A model generated the notes under the pieces. The model made no database searches. It was not told the DNA's origin and saw nothing but the letters and a program-made list of their open reading frames with translations. This document shows positions 12,617 through 24,764 of a DNA stretch of 64,000 nt, one piece after another. The position numbers and the translations under genes are program-made. The DNA is from Vigna angularis (taxonomy: Eukaryota; Streptophyta; Magnoliopsida; Fabales; Fabaceae), in assembly GCF_016808095.1 (NCBI RefSeq), contig NC_068972.1, positions 22,312,289-22,376,288 of the forward strand, in the 5' to 3' direction. Each line of letters begins with the position of its first letter. The stretch's first letter is position 1.

Positions 12617-12788
12617 AGAACACGTGGACAGAGACGTTAGACACATCAGCACATATTTAACGGTGTTAGTTTTCGAGGACTAAAACCAAAGTTTCGAAAA
12701 GATTGAGGACCAAATCGTACCTTACTTTGAAAGAGGGACGAAAACCAGAAACGACCAATAGTTTAGGGACTAAAAACATATTTAACCC
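12617..12788 (-). repeat. MULE 3' terminal inverted repeat
   Basis: Ends ...CATATTTAACCC at 12788 and mirrors 7376-7547. Just inside it, about 12585-12650, the phrase GGACAGAGACGTTAGAACAC is present in about three tandem variants, so the terminus has grown by a short direct repeat. Confidence 0.9.
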
Positions 12789-13312
12789 TAATAATAATAA
12801 TAATACATGAAATAGAATTAAAGTAATAAAGTAAAATAGAATAATATAAAAATAAAAATAAGATCAAACATAATAAAATAATAAAAACATTATTATCTTG
12901 TTATCTAGTCATCCGGACGAAATTGGATGTTGACACAAAGAAGATAGAGTCTTGATCCATGCAAAACAAAAACATCATGTATGATTAAGAACCCTAGAAT
13001 ATAAAAAAAAAGGGTTTTTCACTTACTTGCTCTAAACAACGAATTGATCTGTTGAGGTTGTAGACCTTGATGCCATGATCATCTAGGCACCTCTTGATCG
13101 TCAAATAAATGACTTGAGATCAAGAACTTTTAAAGAAAAAGTAGAGAACTCTAGAAAAGTGGTTTCTAGAGAGATGGTACGTTTTAAAATAATGAAACTC
13201 GCTTATAACAAAATTATTTATAATAAAACTATTTAATATTAAAATAATCGCGTCTCACTATTTTTAGACAATTACAACTTCTAAAACACATTTTCTAGGG
13301 TTTCACAAGTTG

Positions 13313-14717
<1,405 letters not shown>

Positions 14718-15026
14718 CAATTTGTTGGAAAGGTAGGGCGAAAGAGTTGAAAGAGTTGCGCGACCTAGATTGATCGGTGTGAGAGAGACTAAGTGGCGTA
14801 ACAGATCGGTATTAGTGTATGACCGAACGGTCTAAGAGAAATGAAAAATAACCAGAGAGAGAAAAACTAAAATTGAATATTATCGCGTTGTAAAGCGTTG
14901 TTATTACACTAGAGTTTGTGATGTATTTATACACATCATGTGAAGGTAAACTACAAACAGAATTAACAGAATTTTGAAATGTAACAGTTGGAGGCTTGAG
15001 TTATATTCCTAACACTCTCCCTTAAT

Positions 15027-17477
15027 TCAAGCCTTAAGAGATATAACCTCGATCTGCTTTCTCAGATACTCAAATTTGTCAATATTCAGTGCTTTTGTGA
15101 AAAGATCCGCCCACTGTCGTTTGGTCTTGTAATAGGTTAATTGTATCTTCCCTTTGTTCACCATGTCCCTCAAGAAGTGATACTTCACTTCTATGTGTTT
15201 GCTCCTACCATGACTCACAGGGTTTCTTGCCAAATTTATGGCAGATGTGTTATCGATTCTCAATTGCACTAGACTATCCCTTAGTAACTTTAGTTCTCTT
15301 AACAATTCAATAAGCCAAACTCCTTAGCATGCGGCATAACATCCCGACTATGTATTCAGCTTCACAGCTTGACAAAGCAACAACCGACTGCTTTTTGGAG
15401 CACCATGAGATATGTGCTTCATTTATGAAGAAGATGTACTCGGACATACTCTTCCTTTCCACAGGATCCCCACCATAATCTGAGTCAGCATAACCAACAA
15501 GCTTTAATTCATCTTTCTGTCTTTCAACTCGAAACAGTATTCCAAGGTCGGATGTCCCTTTGATATACCTCAAAATTCATTTGGCAACAAGCATGTGGCT
15601 CTTCTTTGGTTGGCTCATGAACCTGCTGATGAGTCCAATGCTGAACACCAAATATGGTGTGTTGTTGCACAAAAATCATAGCGATCCAACTATCTGCTTA
15701 TATGTTGTCTCATTCACCTCCTCTTCGGCGTCATATTTCCTTTACTTGACGTTGACCTCCAAAAGACTTTTAACTGAGTTGCATGAGGTCATTTTAAATT
15801 GTTCGAGAACCTCTCCCACATACTTCTGCTGATGCATTACAAGACCAACAACAGTTTGAGTAAATTCCATTCCTAGAAAGTATTTTAGCTTTCCAAGGTC
15901 GGTCAACTCAAACTCGGCTTCCATCATCCTCTTGAACTCATCTATCTCTTCCAAGTTTGATCCTGTTATCAATAGATCATCAACATATAAACAAACTTTT
16001 ATTAGGTCTTTACATGGACTACCTTTCACGTACAATCCATGTTCTACACCACATCTTTCAAAATCGTGTTTGATGAAGAAGGCATCAATTCTCTTGTTCC
16101 AAGCTCTCGATGCTTGTCTCAAGCCGTACAGAGCCTTCTGGAGTCTATACACTTTATGCTCCTTGCCTTTTTCATTAAAACCTGAAGGTTGTTGAACGTA
16201 AAATTCCTCCTCTAGGGGTCCGTGTAAGAAGGCTGATTTGACATCAAGTTGAAACAATGACCATTCTCTTGCGCAGGCCATTGCTACCACTAACCGAACG
16301 GGTACCAACCTTGCAACTGGTGCGAAGACCTCATCAAAGTCTAATCCTCGCCTTTGAAGAAACCCTTTAGCCACAAGTTTTGTCTTGTGTTTTGAGATTG
16401 TGTCGTCCGGATTCATCTTCCTTTTGAAGATCCACTTTACTCCAATGCAGTGCTTTCCAACTGGAAGATAAACCAGTCTCCATGTTTCATTCTTTTCTAT
16501 GGATCTAAGCTCTTCTATCATAACATTCTTCCAAACCAGTTGCTGTAGAGTCTCATCGTCGTTCATTGGTTATGCCTCGACCATCAACGCTATGTGGACA
16601 AGATCTCCCTCATCATTAATTCCTGCATCAGAGTAAATTTCGTAATCTGTAAACCTTGGTGGCATTGCAGTTTGTGTACGTGGCCTCTAAGTTGTTATAG
16701 AATCAGCATTACTCCCAGTTATTTTTGAGGTTTCATCATCATAACTCCCATGCACCTCTGCCATTTGGTGTAGAAGATCTTTGTCGTTCGGTTCAGAACA
16801 CCTATGTCGTTCGATCAACAAGTCTTTGTGTCATTCGGTCAACAAGTCTCCTATCGGCTTCTTCAGGCTGGTTTGTCTATGATTCCATTCCCATGTTTCA
16901 TCCTCAAGTATAATCACATCTCTGCTCAGCACCATCTTTTCTTTGATTGGGTTGTAGAGCTTGTATGCGCCAGTTGGGTGATATCCAACAAAGACCATAG
17001 CTTCCCCTTTATCTTGCAGTTTCGATCGTTTTTTATCTGCTACATGACAAAAAGCAAGAGATTCGAACACTTTAAAGTAATGAACTAAAGGTTTATTACC
17101 TGACCATGCTTCCAGCGGTACCTTGCCTTCAAGCCCTCTGGTCGGACACCTATTGAGGATGTGAACAGCTGTCGAGACAACCTCTGCCTAGAAGCTTTGT
17201 GGCATGTTCTTCTCCTTTATGAGACACCTAGCCATTTTCATTACCGTGCAATTTCTCCTTTCTGCTAGTCCATTATGTTAGGGTGTGTACGACGCTGTCA
17301 CCTCATGTGCAATTCCACTATTCTGACAGTATTCTTCGAATGCATGTGAAGTGTATTCTCTCCCTCCATCAGTTTTTAGGATTTTTACCTACTTTCCACT
17401 TTCTCTTTCTACACAGGCTTTAAACTTTTTGAACACTTCTAACGTTTCATTCTTCATTTAAATGATGTATACCCATA
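15027..17477 (-). pseudogene. Copia pol: integrase end, RT, RNase H (broken)
   Basis: On the minus strand, the integrase C-terminal half (about 17477-16831) contains an NGLAERRN motif and in-frame stops. The RT domain, 16566-15742, is open for 274 aa with KWIFKRKMNPD, LDVKSAFLHG and the catalytic YVDDLL. RNase H, 15573-15027, shows ADSDYGG, KKQSVVALSSCEAEY and DNTSAINLARNP. Stops or frameshifts separate these blocks, including one near 15305. These domains copy RNA into DNA and insert it. The upstream part of integrase is cut off by the CACTA element at 17478. Confidence 0.9.
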
Positions 17478-18592
17478 CACTAGTGCAAAATTGGCCTTTA
17501 ACGTCACCCCGTAGACGTTGGACCACCAAATAACCAACGTAAATTATTGATCGGTGGCATTTTCACAAATAAGTTGGGCCTATAAATGTCTGTTAGGGAG
17601 GGGCCCGACGTCGAGAATATTATAGACGTCGGGGCCCCCCTTAACCGACGTCTATAGGCTTGACAGGTAGGTGAAAAGTCATTTTTTTCCACCTTATAGA
17701 CGTCCGATCCCGCCACCTTGACATCTATATTCAATTATACACATCGGTTCCCCTCCTAACGGACGTGTATATGTCTGACAAGTAGATGGAAAGTTCTTTT
17801 TTTCCGTCATATAGACGTCGGATCCCGCATTCGACGTCTAAATGCCCTGACAGGGTAGGTGAAAAGTTGTTTTGGACGTCTTATTAGTGAGGGCCCTGAC
17901 GTCTAGACGAGAATAGACGTCGGTGCCCCGTTGTGTCCGACGTCTTGTTTGCTGTTAAATCAAAAATCGAACCCGCGGTTACGGGCACTTCATTGTCTTC
18001 CGTCTCGCCTTTCCAGGTGCGTTTTTGTCTCTTTTGAACCGTTTAAACATATTTTTACTCCGATTAAATTATTCTTTGATTGATTATCTTCCATTTGAAC
18101 CGATTAAAATGAGTTTATGTTGTGTTTTGGTGCAGTTTTTCTCGTATCTTTGGGTAGCGTAGTAGCACATTCTCCCTTTGCTAGTTTCCCCGTAAGAAAC
18201 GTTTGCATCTTTTGGATGTCTTATAGCGTTTCAACCCAAAACTGAACCTGGGTCCTTGCCTAGTTCTCAAGTCATCGTATTCGTTTTCATTGCCGGTTGA
18301 AATGGAACTAGGCAAGGTCCATATTCGGTTTTCGGTTGAAATGCCATAAGAGGTCCAAAAGACGCAACCTTTTCTATGACGAAACTAGCAAAGGAAGAAG
18401 GTGTTACTATGCTACCCAAAGACACGAGCTGCAGTAGACGTCGGTTAATGCCATGTTCGACGTCTATAGAGCCCTTAGACATCGGTTCATGCATGTCCGA
18501 CGTTTATAAACGTCACCCACAAAGATGTCGGGTCGGGAGCTGACGTTAAAAGGCCAAAATAACAGACATTAAATGCCCTTTCTGCACTAGTG
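17478..18592. mobile_element. Non-autonomous CACTA transposon
   Basis: Starts CACTAGTGCAAAATTGGCC and ends TTCTGCACTAGTG, the CACTA-superfamily signature. Many subterminal copies of (A/T)GACGTCGG and TAGACGTC in both directions look like transposase-binding repeats. The 3-bp duplication is imperfect (ATA on the left, ATC on the right). At 1.1 kb with no ORF it would need transposase from elsewhere. It sits within the integrase region of the minus-strand copia element, so it is younger than that element. Confidence 0.88.
18140..18432. repeat. Internal inverted repeat of the CACTA element
   Basis: About 18140-18272 and 18298-18432 are imperfect reverse complements. For example, TTTGGGTAGC...TTTGCTAGTTTC on the left is matched by GAAACTAGCAAA...GCTACCCAAA on the right. 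Transcription would give a hairpin of roughly 130 bp. No ORF is supported. Confidence 0.8.
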
Positions 18593-18802
18593 ATCTCATC
18601 TGCACTTATAACTAGAGTGGTCTTCGGGTCTGCTTTCCTGTTAAACAAGATTCACAAGCATTCTTAGGAAGTGAGACGTTTGGTATACCTGTCACCAAGG
18701 TCTTCTCTCCGAGTTACTGAAGATCGCTAAAGTTCAGGTGACCGAACCGTTGATGCCACTTCTAGCTTTCTTCATCCTTCACGGTAGTCAACATCGCAGA
18801 TT

Positions 18803-20234
18803 TTATACTACATCCAGGCTGACTTGGAACGTTTGGTTCTTTGAGATCTTGCTCGTTAATATCAACTTCCTGTTGTTGTCGAACAGTTCAACTTGGTCAC
18901 GATTCCCCATGATCACCGTATACCCTTTCTCTACTAATTGTCCAATACTGAGTAGGTTGCAGTTCATTGCTGTGACCAGCAGCACATTGGCGATGATAGC
19001 ATGCGATCCATTCTTCCGTTTTATGATCACATCTCCCACTCCTTCAACCTTCAGAGCACTATCATATGTAAATTTCACTTTACTTTTCCTTGTTTCATCA
19101 AGGTTTATTAGTCATTCTTTATTACATGTCATATGATTAGAACAACCAGAATCAAGGTACCAAGACTTAACCTGAGATCGTGCGGATTCAGCAATGGTCG
19201 TTACCATTAACATTAAAGGCTCTGAGTCTGAGTCATCCTGGGCTAGATGTGCTTCTTTATTCTAAAACTTCTTCTTTTGCTTTCTTTTGTTGGAAAAACA
19301 TTCATACGAGTAATGTCCCAGTTTGTGACAATTAAAACATTCTTCTTGTCTTTCTTCTTCTCAAATCTGCCTTTTTCTTTCACTGAATCAGACTTCTCAT
19401 CTTGGTCATCGGCATTGTGATCATTCTTCCACTTCCTTTTTGCTGATTTCCCCTTCCATTTCTTGAATTTCTTCTTACCTTCATTTCTGAATGATGTGCC
19501 TTCAACGCTTGATCATTATTCCTGACAGGGTTTCTATCCAGCATCCTCATCTCATGCACTTCCAAGGAACTTTGAAGTTCCTCAATCTTCAGTTTTTCAA
19601 GATCTTCGGACTCCTCAATTGCCACTACAATGTAGTCAAATCTTTGAGGCAGTGATCTCATAATTTTCTCAATTACCATGAGATAATTGATGGCTTCACC
19701 ATAACCTTTCATTTGGTCAGTAATCAACAAAATCTTATTGAAATACTCACTTACCTTATCATTGTCGTCCATCTGCATGAGTTTGTATTGCCTTCTCAGC
19801 GTCTGAAGTTTCACCTTCTTGATCCTGTCACTTCTAGCATGGCATCGCACTAATATGTTCCATGCTTCTCTCGTCGTTCCAACATTTTGAATCTTTTCAA
19901 AGTGCATGTCATCCACACACTAATGGATGATGAACAGTGCTCATCCTTCTTTCTGAACGTTGCCTTCTACTCCTCTAAGTCACCATCATCAGGCTCATAT
20001 CCCTTTTCTTCAACAACGTCACTAACGTCTTGAAACCGAAACAAGACCCTCATCTACGTACCCCACTTGCTCCAGTTTTGTCTGTAAGAACAGGAAAACT
20101 TGTTGTAGGGATATCAGCCATACCTTAATCTCTTCTCCTCGCTCAAGAACCAAATTCTTGTCTGCCATTCTTGTTGGTTCAATTACTCTGTCCAACCACC
20201 ACAGTGTTGATGTGATTTCAGAAGCAAGCACCAC
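18803..20234 (-). pseudogene. Copia gag and protease region (broken)
   Basis: Minus strand. An N-terminal piece at 20234-20022 is followed by 19916-19380, which matches the copia gag (UBN2) family: AWNILVRCHARSDRIKK, LQTLRRQYKLMQM and MRSLPQRFDYIV. A zinc knuckle CFNCHKLGHYSYEC lies at about 19345-19300 in another frame. The protease end follows at 19078-18803 (NVLLVTAMNCNLLSIGQLV). Gag packages the RNA in cytoplasmic particles. Several frame breaks mean no functional polyprotein. Confidence 0.85.
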
Positions 20235-20560
20235 AAGTCCTCCTTGGAACCTGACACTTTGGATACCATTGTTGGAAAGCTAGGGAGAAAGAGTTGAGAG
20301 AGTTGCGTGACCTAGACTGATCGGTGTGAGAGTGTCCGAGTGGCGTGACCGATCAGTGTATGACCGAACTGTCTAAGCGAAATGAAAAATAACCAGAGAG
20401 AAAAAAACTAAAAATGAATATTATTGTGTTGTAAAGCGTTGTTATTACACTAGAGTCTATGATGTATTTATACACATCATGTGAAGGTAAATTACAAACA
20501 GAATTAACGGAATTTTGAAATGTAACAGCTGGAGGCTTGACTTATATTCCTAACACAATT

Positions 20561-21451
20561 CATGTCTCTCCACACCCACCACCGCCCTAACTACCACTGG
20601 AAAACCCTCAATTTCTTCCTTTTTTTTAACCTCTTATTTTCTAATTTCAATTGATGAAAAGCTAAACGAAAATAATTTTCTTCTATGGTAGCAACAATGT
20701 AGAACCGTATGGAACTGGAAACGTGCAGAGAAAACTAAAGAAAATGGAAACTGAACTGAAACTGTTTCTGTAATGCAGAACCGTGTATCTCTCTAAAGTG
20801 TGACAGAACTAAGCCTTATACAGGTTGAAAAGGAAGAACTGGTTACTACAGGTCATCTATTCAATGATTACTTCAATTGACTAAAAATAATTCTAAATAG
20901 TTTCTGATGTGAGGTCGAGTTACTCCAAACACCTTCACAATTTCTCCTTAAGCGTCGTTTGGTTGCTCTCTTGAATCTTCTTCTTCGTTCCACCACCGTC
21001 CGGAGGTGTACCTCAATGTAATAGTAATAAATGCATAGTAAATACCTTTGACCCATATTTATAGTTTTCGACGTGGACTTGGAATTAGCGGAATCTTAAT
21101 CACGGCCCAATCTCAGCCCAATACCTTTAATCATTACTTACATTGCAAACAAATTACTAAAATGAGATAATTTTGAAGTGTATTACTTAATTTCGAGTTA
21201 GACTGTCTTTGTTTTGTAGGGTGACTTGGGTCATTACCAAGCGTTGTGATGGCTCAGTGTTGCGTGCATCCTTTTTAATTTTAAATTAAACTTAAGTTTT
21301 ATGTTTTGTGTGATAGACATGTGATTTGTAAGAGAAGGTTTTCTTGGAAGCAACGCTGAATTTCGGAACTAACAAGGCTTTCTTTTCTCATTGTTCTAGT
21401 TTTTCTGAAATTATATTAAAGAATGTGTCTAACAAAATATTTTAATTTATT
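20561..21451. other. Intergenic, nothing recognised
   Basis: Includes a 62-codon minus ORF (21056-20868) with an Arg-rich centre, but no family, splice context or neighbour supports it. No repeat boundaries seen. Confidence 0.4.
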
Positions 21452-21652
21452 TGTAGCTTCCAAAATCCTATAGAGAATGGACAACACACCAATATTCAAC
21501 TCTGACAGATGTGAAAGTTATGAACAAGATGTCTCATGTCCTCTATGAAGAGTTAAAAGGCTTTGTTCAAAGAATGGACATGAATGTGGTGAAGAAGGAT
21601 CGACAATTCAAAACTGTCTTTGTGATAACTGTCAAGCTATCTCCCTTTTTTA
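21452..21652 (+). other. Unrecognised exon-like open stretch
   Basis: After an acceptor-like TTTATTTGTAG, a frame is open for about 65 codons to a TAG at about 21650. It reads KSYREWTTHQYSTLTDVKVM, then MSHVLYEELKGFVQ. Composition looks protein-like rather than random, but I do not recognise the family and no other exon of the same gene was identified. It may be a gene fragment. The copia element inserts just downstream. Confidence 0.35.
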
Positions 21653-21865
21653 GACTAATTTTAAATGACGTAAGACTAATTTTGGTGTATTTTTGTTGAA
21701 GTATAGTGCCTTTATTATTATTAATATTTATGTTAGGGCTTTCTTAGGGGCTTCCCGCCCTTTTCCTTTTCAGAACTACTGTCTCCTATAAATACAGTAG
21801 TAAGTTGTATTAGGCTTTCTAAGTGAAAAATATAAGACTTTTCATCTTCTCTCAACTCTTCAAGT

Positions 21866-21880
21866 TGGTATCAAGAGCCA
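21866..21880 (+). promoter_or_regulatory. Primer-binding site of the plus-strand copia element
   Basis: TGGTATCAAGAGCCA directly follows the 5' LTR. This is the usual initiator-methionine tRNA complement of plant copia elements, used to prime minus-strand DNA synthesis. Confidence 0.9.
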
Positions 21881-22305
21881 TACCTTTGTGTCTTCTTTGT
21901 CTATTGTGGGCGGCATCGTCTCTATCATTTGCGTCGTTCGCTCCACTGTCCGTCGTTGCCGTAGTTGTCCGCTGTCGCCGCCACCGCCAAGCGTCGTTTT
22001 CTTCAACAAAGTCAAGGGTTAGGTGCGCCTTGGGAAGTGAAACCCAACCCTTGTGGTCCAGTCCTCTAAAGCCTTCGCACCAGCCGCCACACGTCGCTTC
22101 TTTCTGGCAGGTCTCGGCCGCGTGTTCTGCACGCGCCGCCTTCTCCATGTCGGAATTACACCGCGTCACTCCAGATCGTCTCGTCGGGGCTTCTTGAGTG
22201 TGTTTTTGTTCTTGTTTCTCCGTTTCGTTGGCTTGGGCTCATACCTAGGGTTTCTTCCCTCACATTTTTGAAACCTTAAGTCCCATTTCTTCTCACAGTT
22301 TTAAA

Positions 22306-24764
22306 ATGGCCTCTTCTATTGGAATTAATTCCTCTTTATCTACTACCCTTATCATTACATCTGCAAAACTAAATTGGAAAAATTATTTATCATGGTCCTC
22401 TGTTGTGGAATTGTGGTTTCTTGGTCAAGGACACCATGATCACCTTGAACAAGATATTCCTATGGTCCCAGATGAAGAAAAATCTCAGTGCCAAAAATTA
22501 GACTTTCAGTTATGTGTTGTTTTGTGGCAATCGGTTGAGCAAGAGGTTCTTGATATCTTGATACCCTATAAGACATGCTCCTCTTTTTGGAAAAGGGCCC
22601 AAGATATTTTTGCTAATGATGTACAACATCCTTTCGATGCAACCCAAAGAGCAACTTCTCTCAAACAAGTCAACCATGATATGGTTTCCCATATAGCAAA
22701 AGCTCAGGCTGCGGTAGAAGATTTAAAGAACTTCTTTGTAGCTGATTCATTAGAAAATCTCAACAAAAAGCTTGACAAGTTTTACATGGTCCTAATTTTG
22801 AAAATTTTACACCCTAATTTTGATCATGTACGTGATCAAGTTTTAGCTGGTGATCAAATCTTGTCGATGGATGTCTTAGTTACTCGACTCCTTCGGGTAC
22901 CTACATTGTTAAAAGACGAGAATCTAAGTGATGCTATTGAAACATCAACAATGGTGACACCACGAGGAAGAGGAGGAGGTAAGAGCAACCGTGGAGGACG
23001 TGGTGGTCGAAGTGGACGTCGTCAATGCTCATATTGTAAGAGAATGGGTCATACCCAAGATAAATGTTATTCTTTGCATGGCTTTCCAGACAAAGTTGCT
23101 CATGTGTCTAAATCTGATAATTCAAAATCTAGAACTTTTGATGAAGAGTACCAAGAGTTTTTGAGGTACAAGTCTGAGAAATCTTCAAATCTTGGCCAAT
23201 CTTCCTCAATGTCAAATGTGTCAACTGCCTGCATCTCTCAATCTGTGAAAGGTCATAGTCCATGGATTCTTGACTCAGGTGCCTCAAATCATATCTCTGG
23301 TAACATCCATTCATTTTCTTCCATGTCCTCTTCGAAAACTCCTCATTTCATTCCTATTACCAATGGATCCAAAGTTGCATCTCAAGGGAATGGAAAAGTT
23401 TCCCTGTCTCCTTCACTAAAATTGAATTTTGTTTTGTATATTCCTCATTGTCCTTACAATTTAATCTCTTTGAGTCAATTAACTCGTTCCTTAAATTGTT
23501 TTGTAACCTTTTCTACTAATTGGGCCACCCAAGCTTATCCAAGTTGAAGATGATGGTTCCAAGTCTCAACACATTCAAGTCTTAGATTGTGAATCTTGTC
23601 AGTTAGGAAAACATGTTAGATCTTCCTATCCTAAAAAGTCTGAGACGCGATGTAATTTTGCCTTTTCAACTATTCACTCTGATATTTGGGTCCAAGTCGT
23701 GTTACTTCTTTTGATTTTAATTATTTTGTAACCTTCATTGATGAATCTTCTCGATGTACTTGGGTTTTGTAATGAAAGAGAGATCTCAACTTTTGGCAAT
23801 GTTTGTGTCCTTTTTTAATGAAATTAAGAACCAATCTGGGAAGACAATTAAAATCCTCAAATGTGATAATGCTAAGGAATACTTTTCTACAACATTTTCT
23901 TCATTCTTATCTTCCCAAGGAATTTTACACCAGTCAACATGTCCCCACACTCCAACACAAAATGGCATTGTAGAGAGAAATAACAGACATCTCATTGAAA
24001 CTGCATGCTCCCTGATGGTGAATACTAATGTTCATGTTCATCATTGGGGTGATGCAGTCCTTACTGCCTGTTTTCTTATCAATAGGATGCCTTCTTCCTC
24101 TCTTGAGAATAAAGTCCCTCACTTTGTCATTTTTCCAAATGACCCTCTTTACCATGTTTCTCCTTGTATATTTAGGTGTACTTGTTTTGTTCATAATGTT
24201 TCTCCAGGTCTTGATAAACTCTCTACAAAAGCTATTAAGTGTGTCTTTTTGGGATACTCTCACCTTTAGAAAGAGTATAAATGTTATTCTCCGTCAACCA
24301 AGAGGTATTATATGTTTGTTGATGTCACATTCTTTGAGGATACACCGTTTTTCTTGTCCTCCATGGAGGATCGTTCATCTATTCAATAAATGTTTCCTCT
24401 ACCATCGTGTGATCCCTTAGTTACTCTTGCTTCTTTACCTCAAACTCAAAATGCAAATGACATTGTTCCTCCCCCTTTTCTCACATATCAGTGTCAGACA
24501 CAATCTCAAACTCAGAACACTGAAGATCCTCAAGACTCAGATCCTCCTTCATCAGATTCCCAAACCATGGATCATTCATCCTCTTCACCCTCTCTTGACT
24601 CATATAATAATTGGCCTATTGCTCTTCGGAAAGGTATTTGCTCTACACGTAATCCTTATCCTATTTATAATTTTTCGAGTTATCATCGTTTGTCTGCTCC
24701 ATATTTCTCTTTCGTTTCTTCCTTATCTTCCATTAAGGTTCCTAATAATGTTCATGAGGCACTT
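22306..24764 (+). pseudogene. Copia gag, protease and integrase (frameshifted)
   Basis: Gag opens at 22306 (MASSIGINSSLSTTLIITSA) and runs 413 codons to 23547. The zinc knuckle CSYCKRMGHTQDKC is at about residues 241-254, and the aspartic protease site WILDSGASNHISG is at about residue 322. The frame is lost near 23530. Integrase resumes in another frame at 23754-24269, with HTPTQNGIVERNNRH (23943-23985) around the third acidic residue of its DDE core. A proline/serine-rich linker follows to PNNVHEAL at 24740-24764, where the solo LTR cuts in. Confidence 0.9.

Larger units (their letters stand above)
7376..12788 (+). mobile_element. Mutator-like element (MULE) with two genes
   Basis: The terminal inverted repeats are 172 bp (7376-7547 and 12617-12788) with about three mismatches by eye. 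The 9-bp duplication TAATAATAA is at 7367-7375 and 12789-12797, though it lies in an AAT-rich tract, so its exact phase is ambiguous. Inside are a MuDR-type transposase gene on plus (7942-11118) and a convergent GRF-zinc-finger gene on minus (11798-12305). The layout recalls maize MuDR, which also has a transposase and a second convergent gene, although the second protein here is different. Confidence 0.92.
2187..12935. mobile_element. Inner LTR-type element with internal duplication, carrying a MULE
   Basis: It begins TGTCGCAACCGG and ends GGATGTTGACA, flanked by a perfect 5-bp duplication CAAAG at 2182-2186 and 12936-12940. Without the MULE it is about 5.3 kb and has no recognisable gag or pol. 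Its last ~355 bp occur twice (5731-6086, and 7156-7375 continued at 12789-12935). It is therefore either a solo LTR with an internal duplication, or an element reduced to one complete LTR of about 3.9 kb (2187-6086), a ~1.07-kb remnant and the tail of the second LTR. No primer-binding site follows 6086; an inverted-repeat element sits there. Long LTRs suggest an Ogre/Tat-like or similar gypsy family, which is inference. Confidence 0.75.
257..13307. mobile_element. Outer solo-LTR-like element (Ty3/gypsy type), interrupted
   Basis: The element opens with TGTAATATCCCG and closes with GGGTTTCACA. It is flanked by a perfect 5-bp duplication AGTTG at 252-256 and 13308-13312. Without the internal insertion (2187-12935) it is about 2.3 kb, a normal LTR length, and I see no gag, pol, primer site or second LTR, so it is read as a solo LTR. 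It resembles the LTR at 24765-27404 (TGTAACACCCCG start) and the one running from about 47331. It contains short phrases around GCTCAGCGAA near 1145-1300. Orientation is not certain. Confidence 0.8.
14723..20555 (-). mobile_element. Ty1/copia retrotransposon, minus strand, interrupted
   Basis: LTRs are at 14723-15014 and 20270-20555, starting TGTTGGAAAG and ending TTCCTAACA. A perfect 5-bp duplication CAATT lies at 14718-14722 and 20556-20560. In element sense, a primer-binding site starting TGGTATCCA is one base inside the right LTR (initiator-Met tRNA type). A purine tract AAGGGAGAG precedes the left LTR. Gag, protease, integrase, RT and RNase H follow in copia order on the minus strand but with breaks. 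The LTRs differ at roughly two dozen sites plus indels, so this is older than the plus-strand copia element. Confidence 0.95.

Noticed and set aside
20868..21056. Arg-rich 62-codon minus ORF
   Set aside because: No homology recognised and no supporting exon structure.
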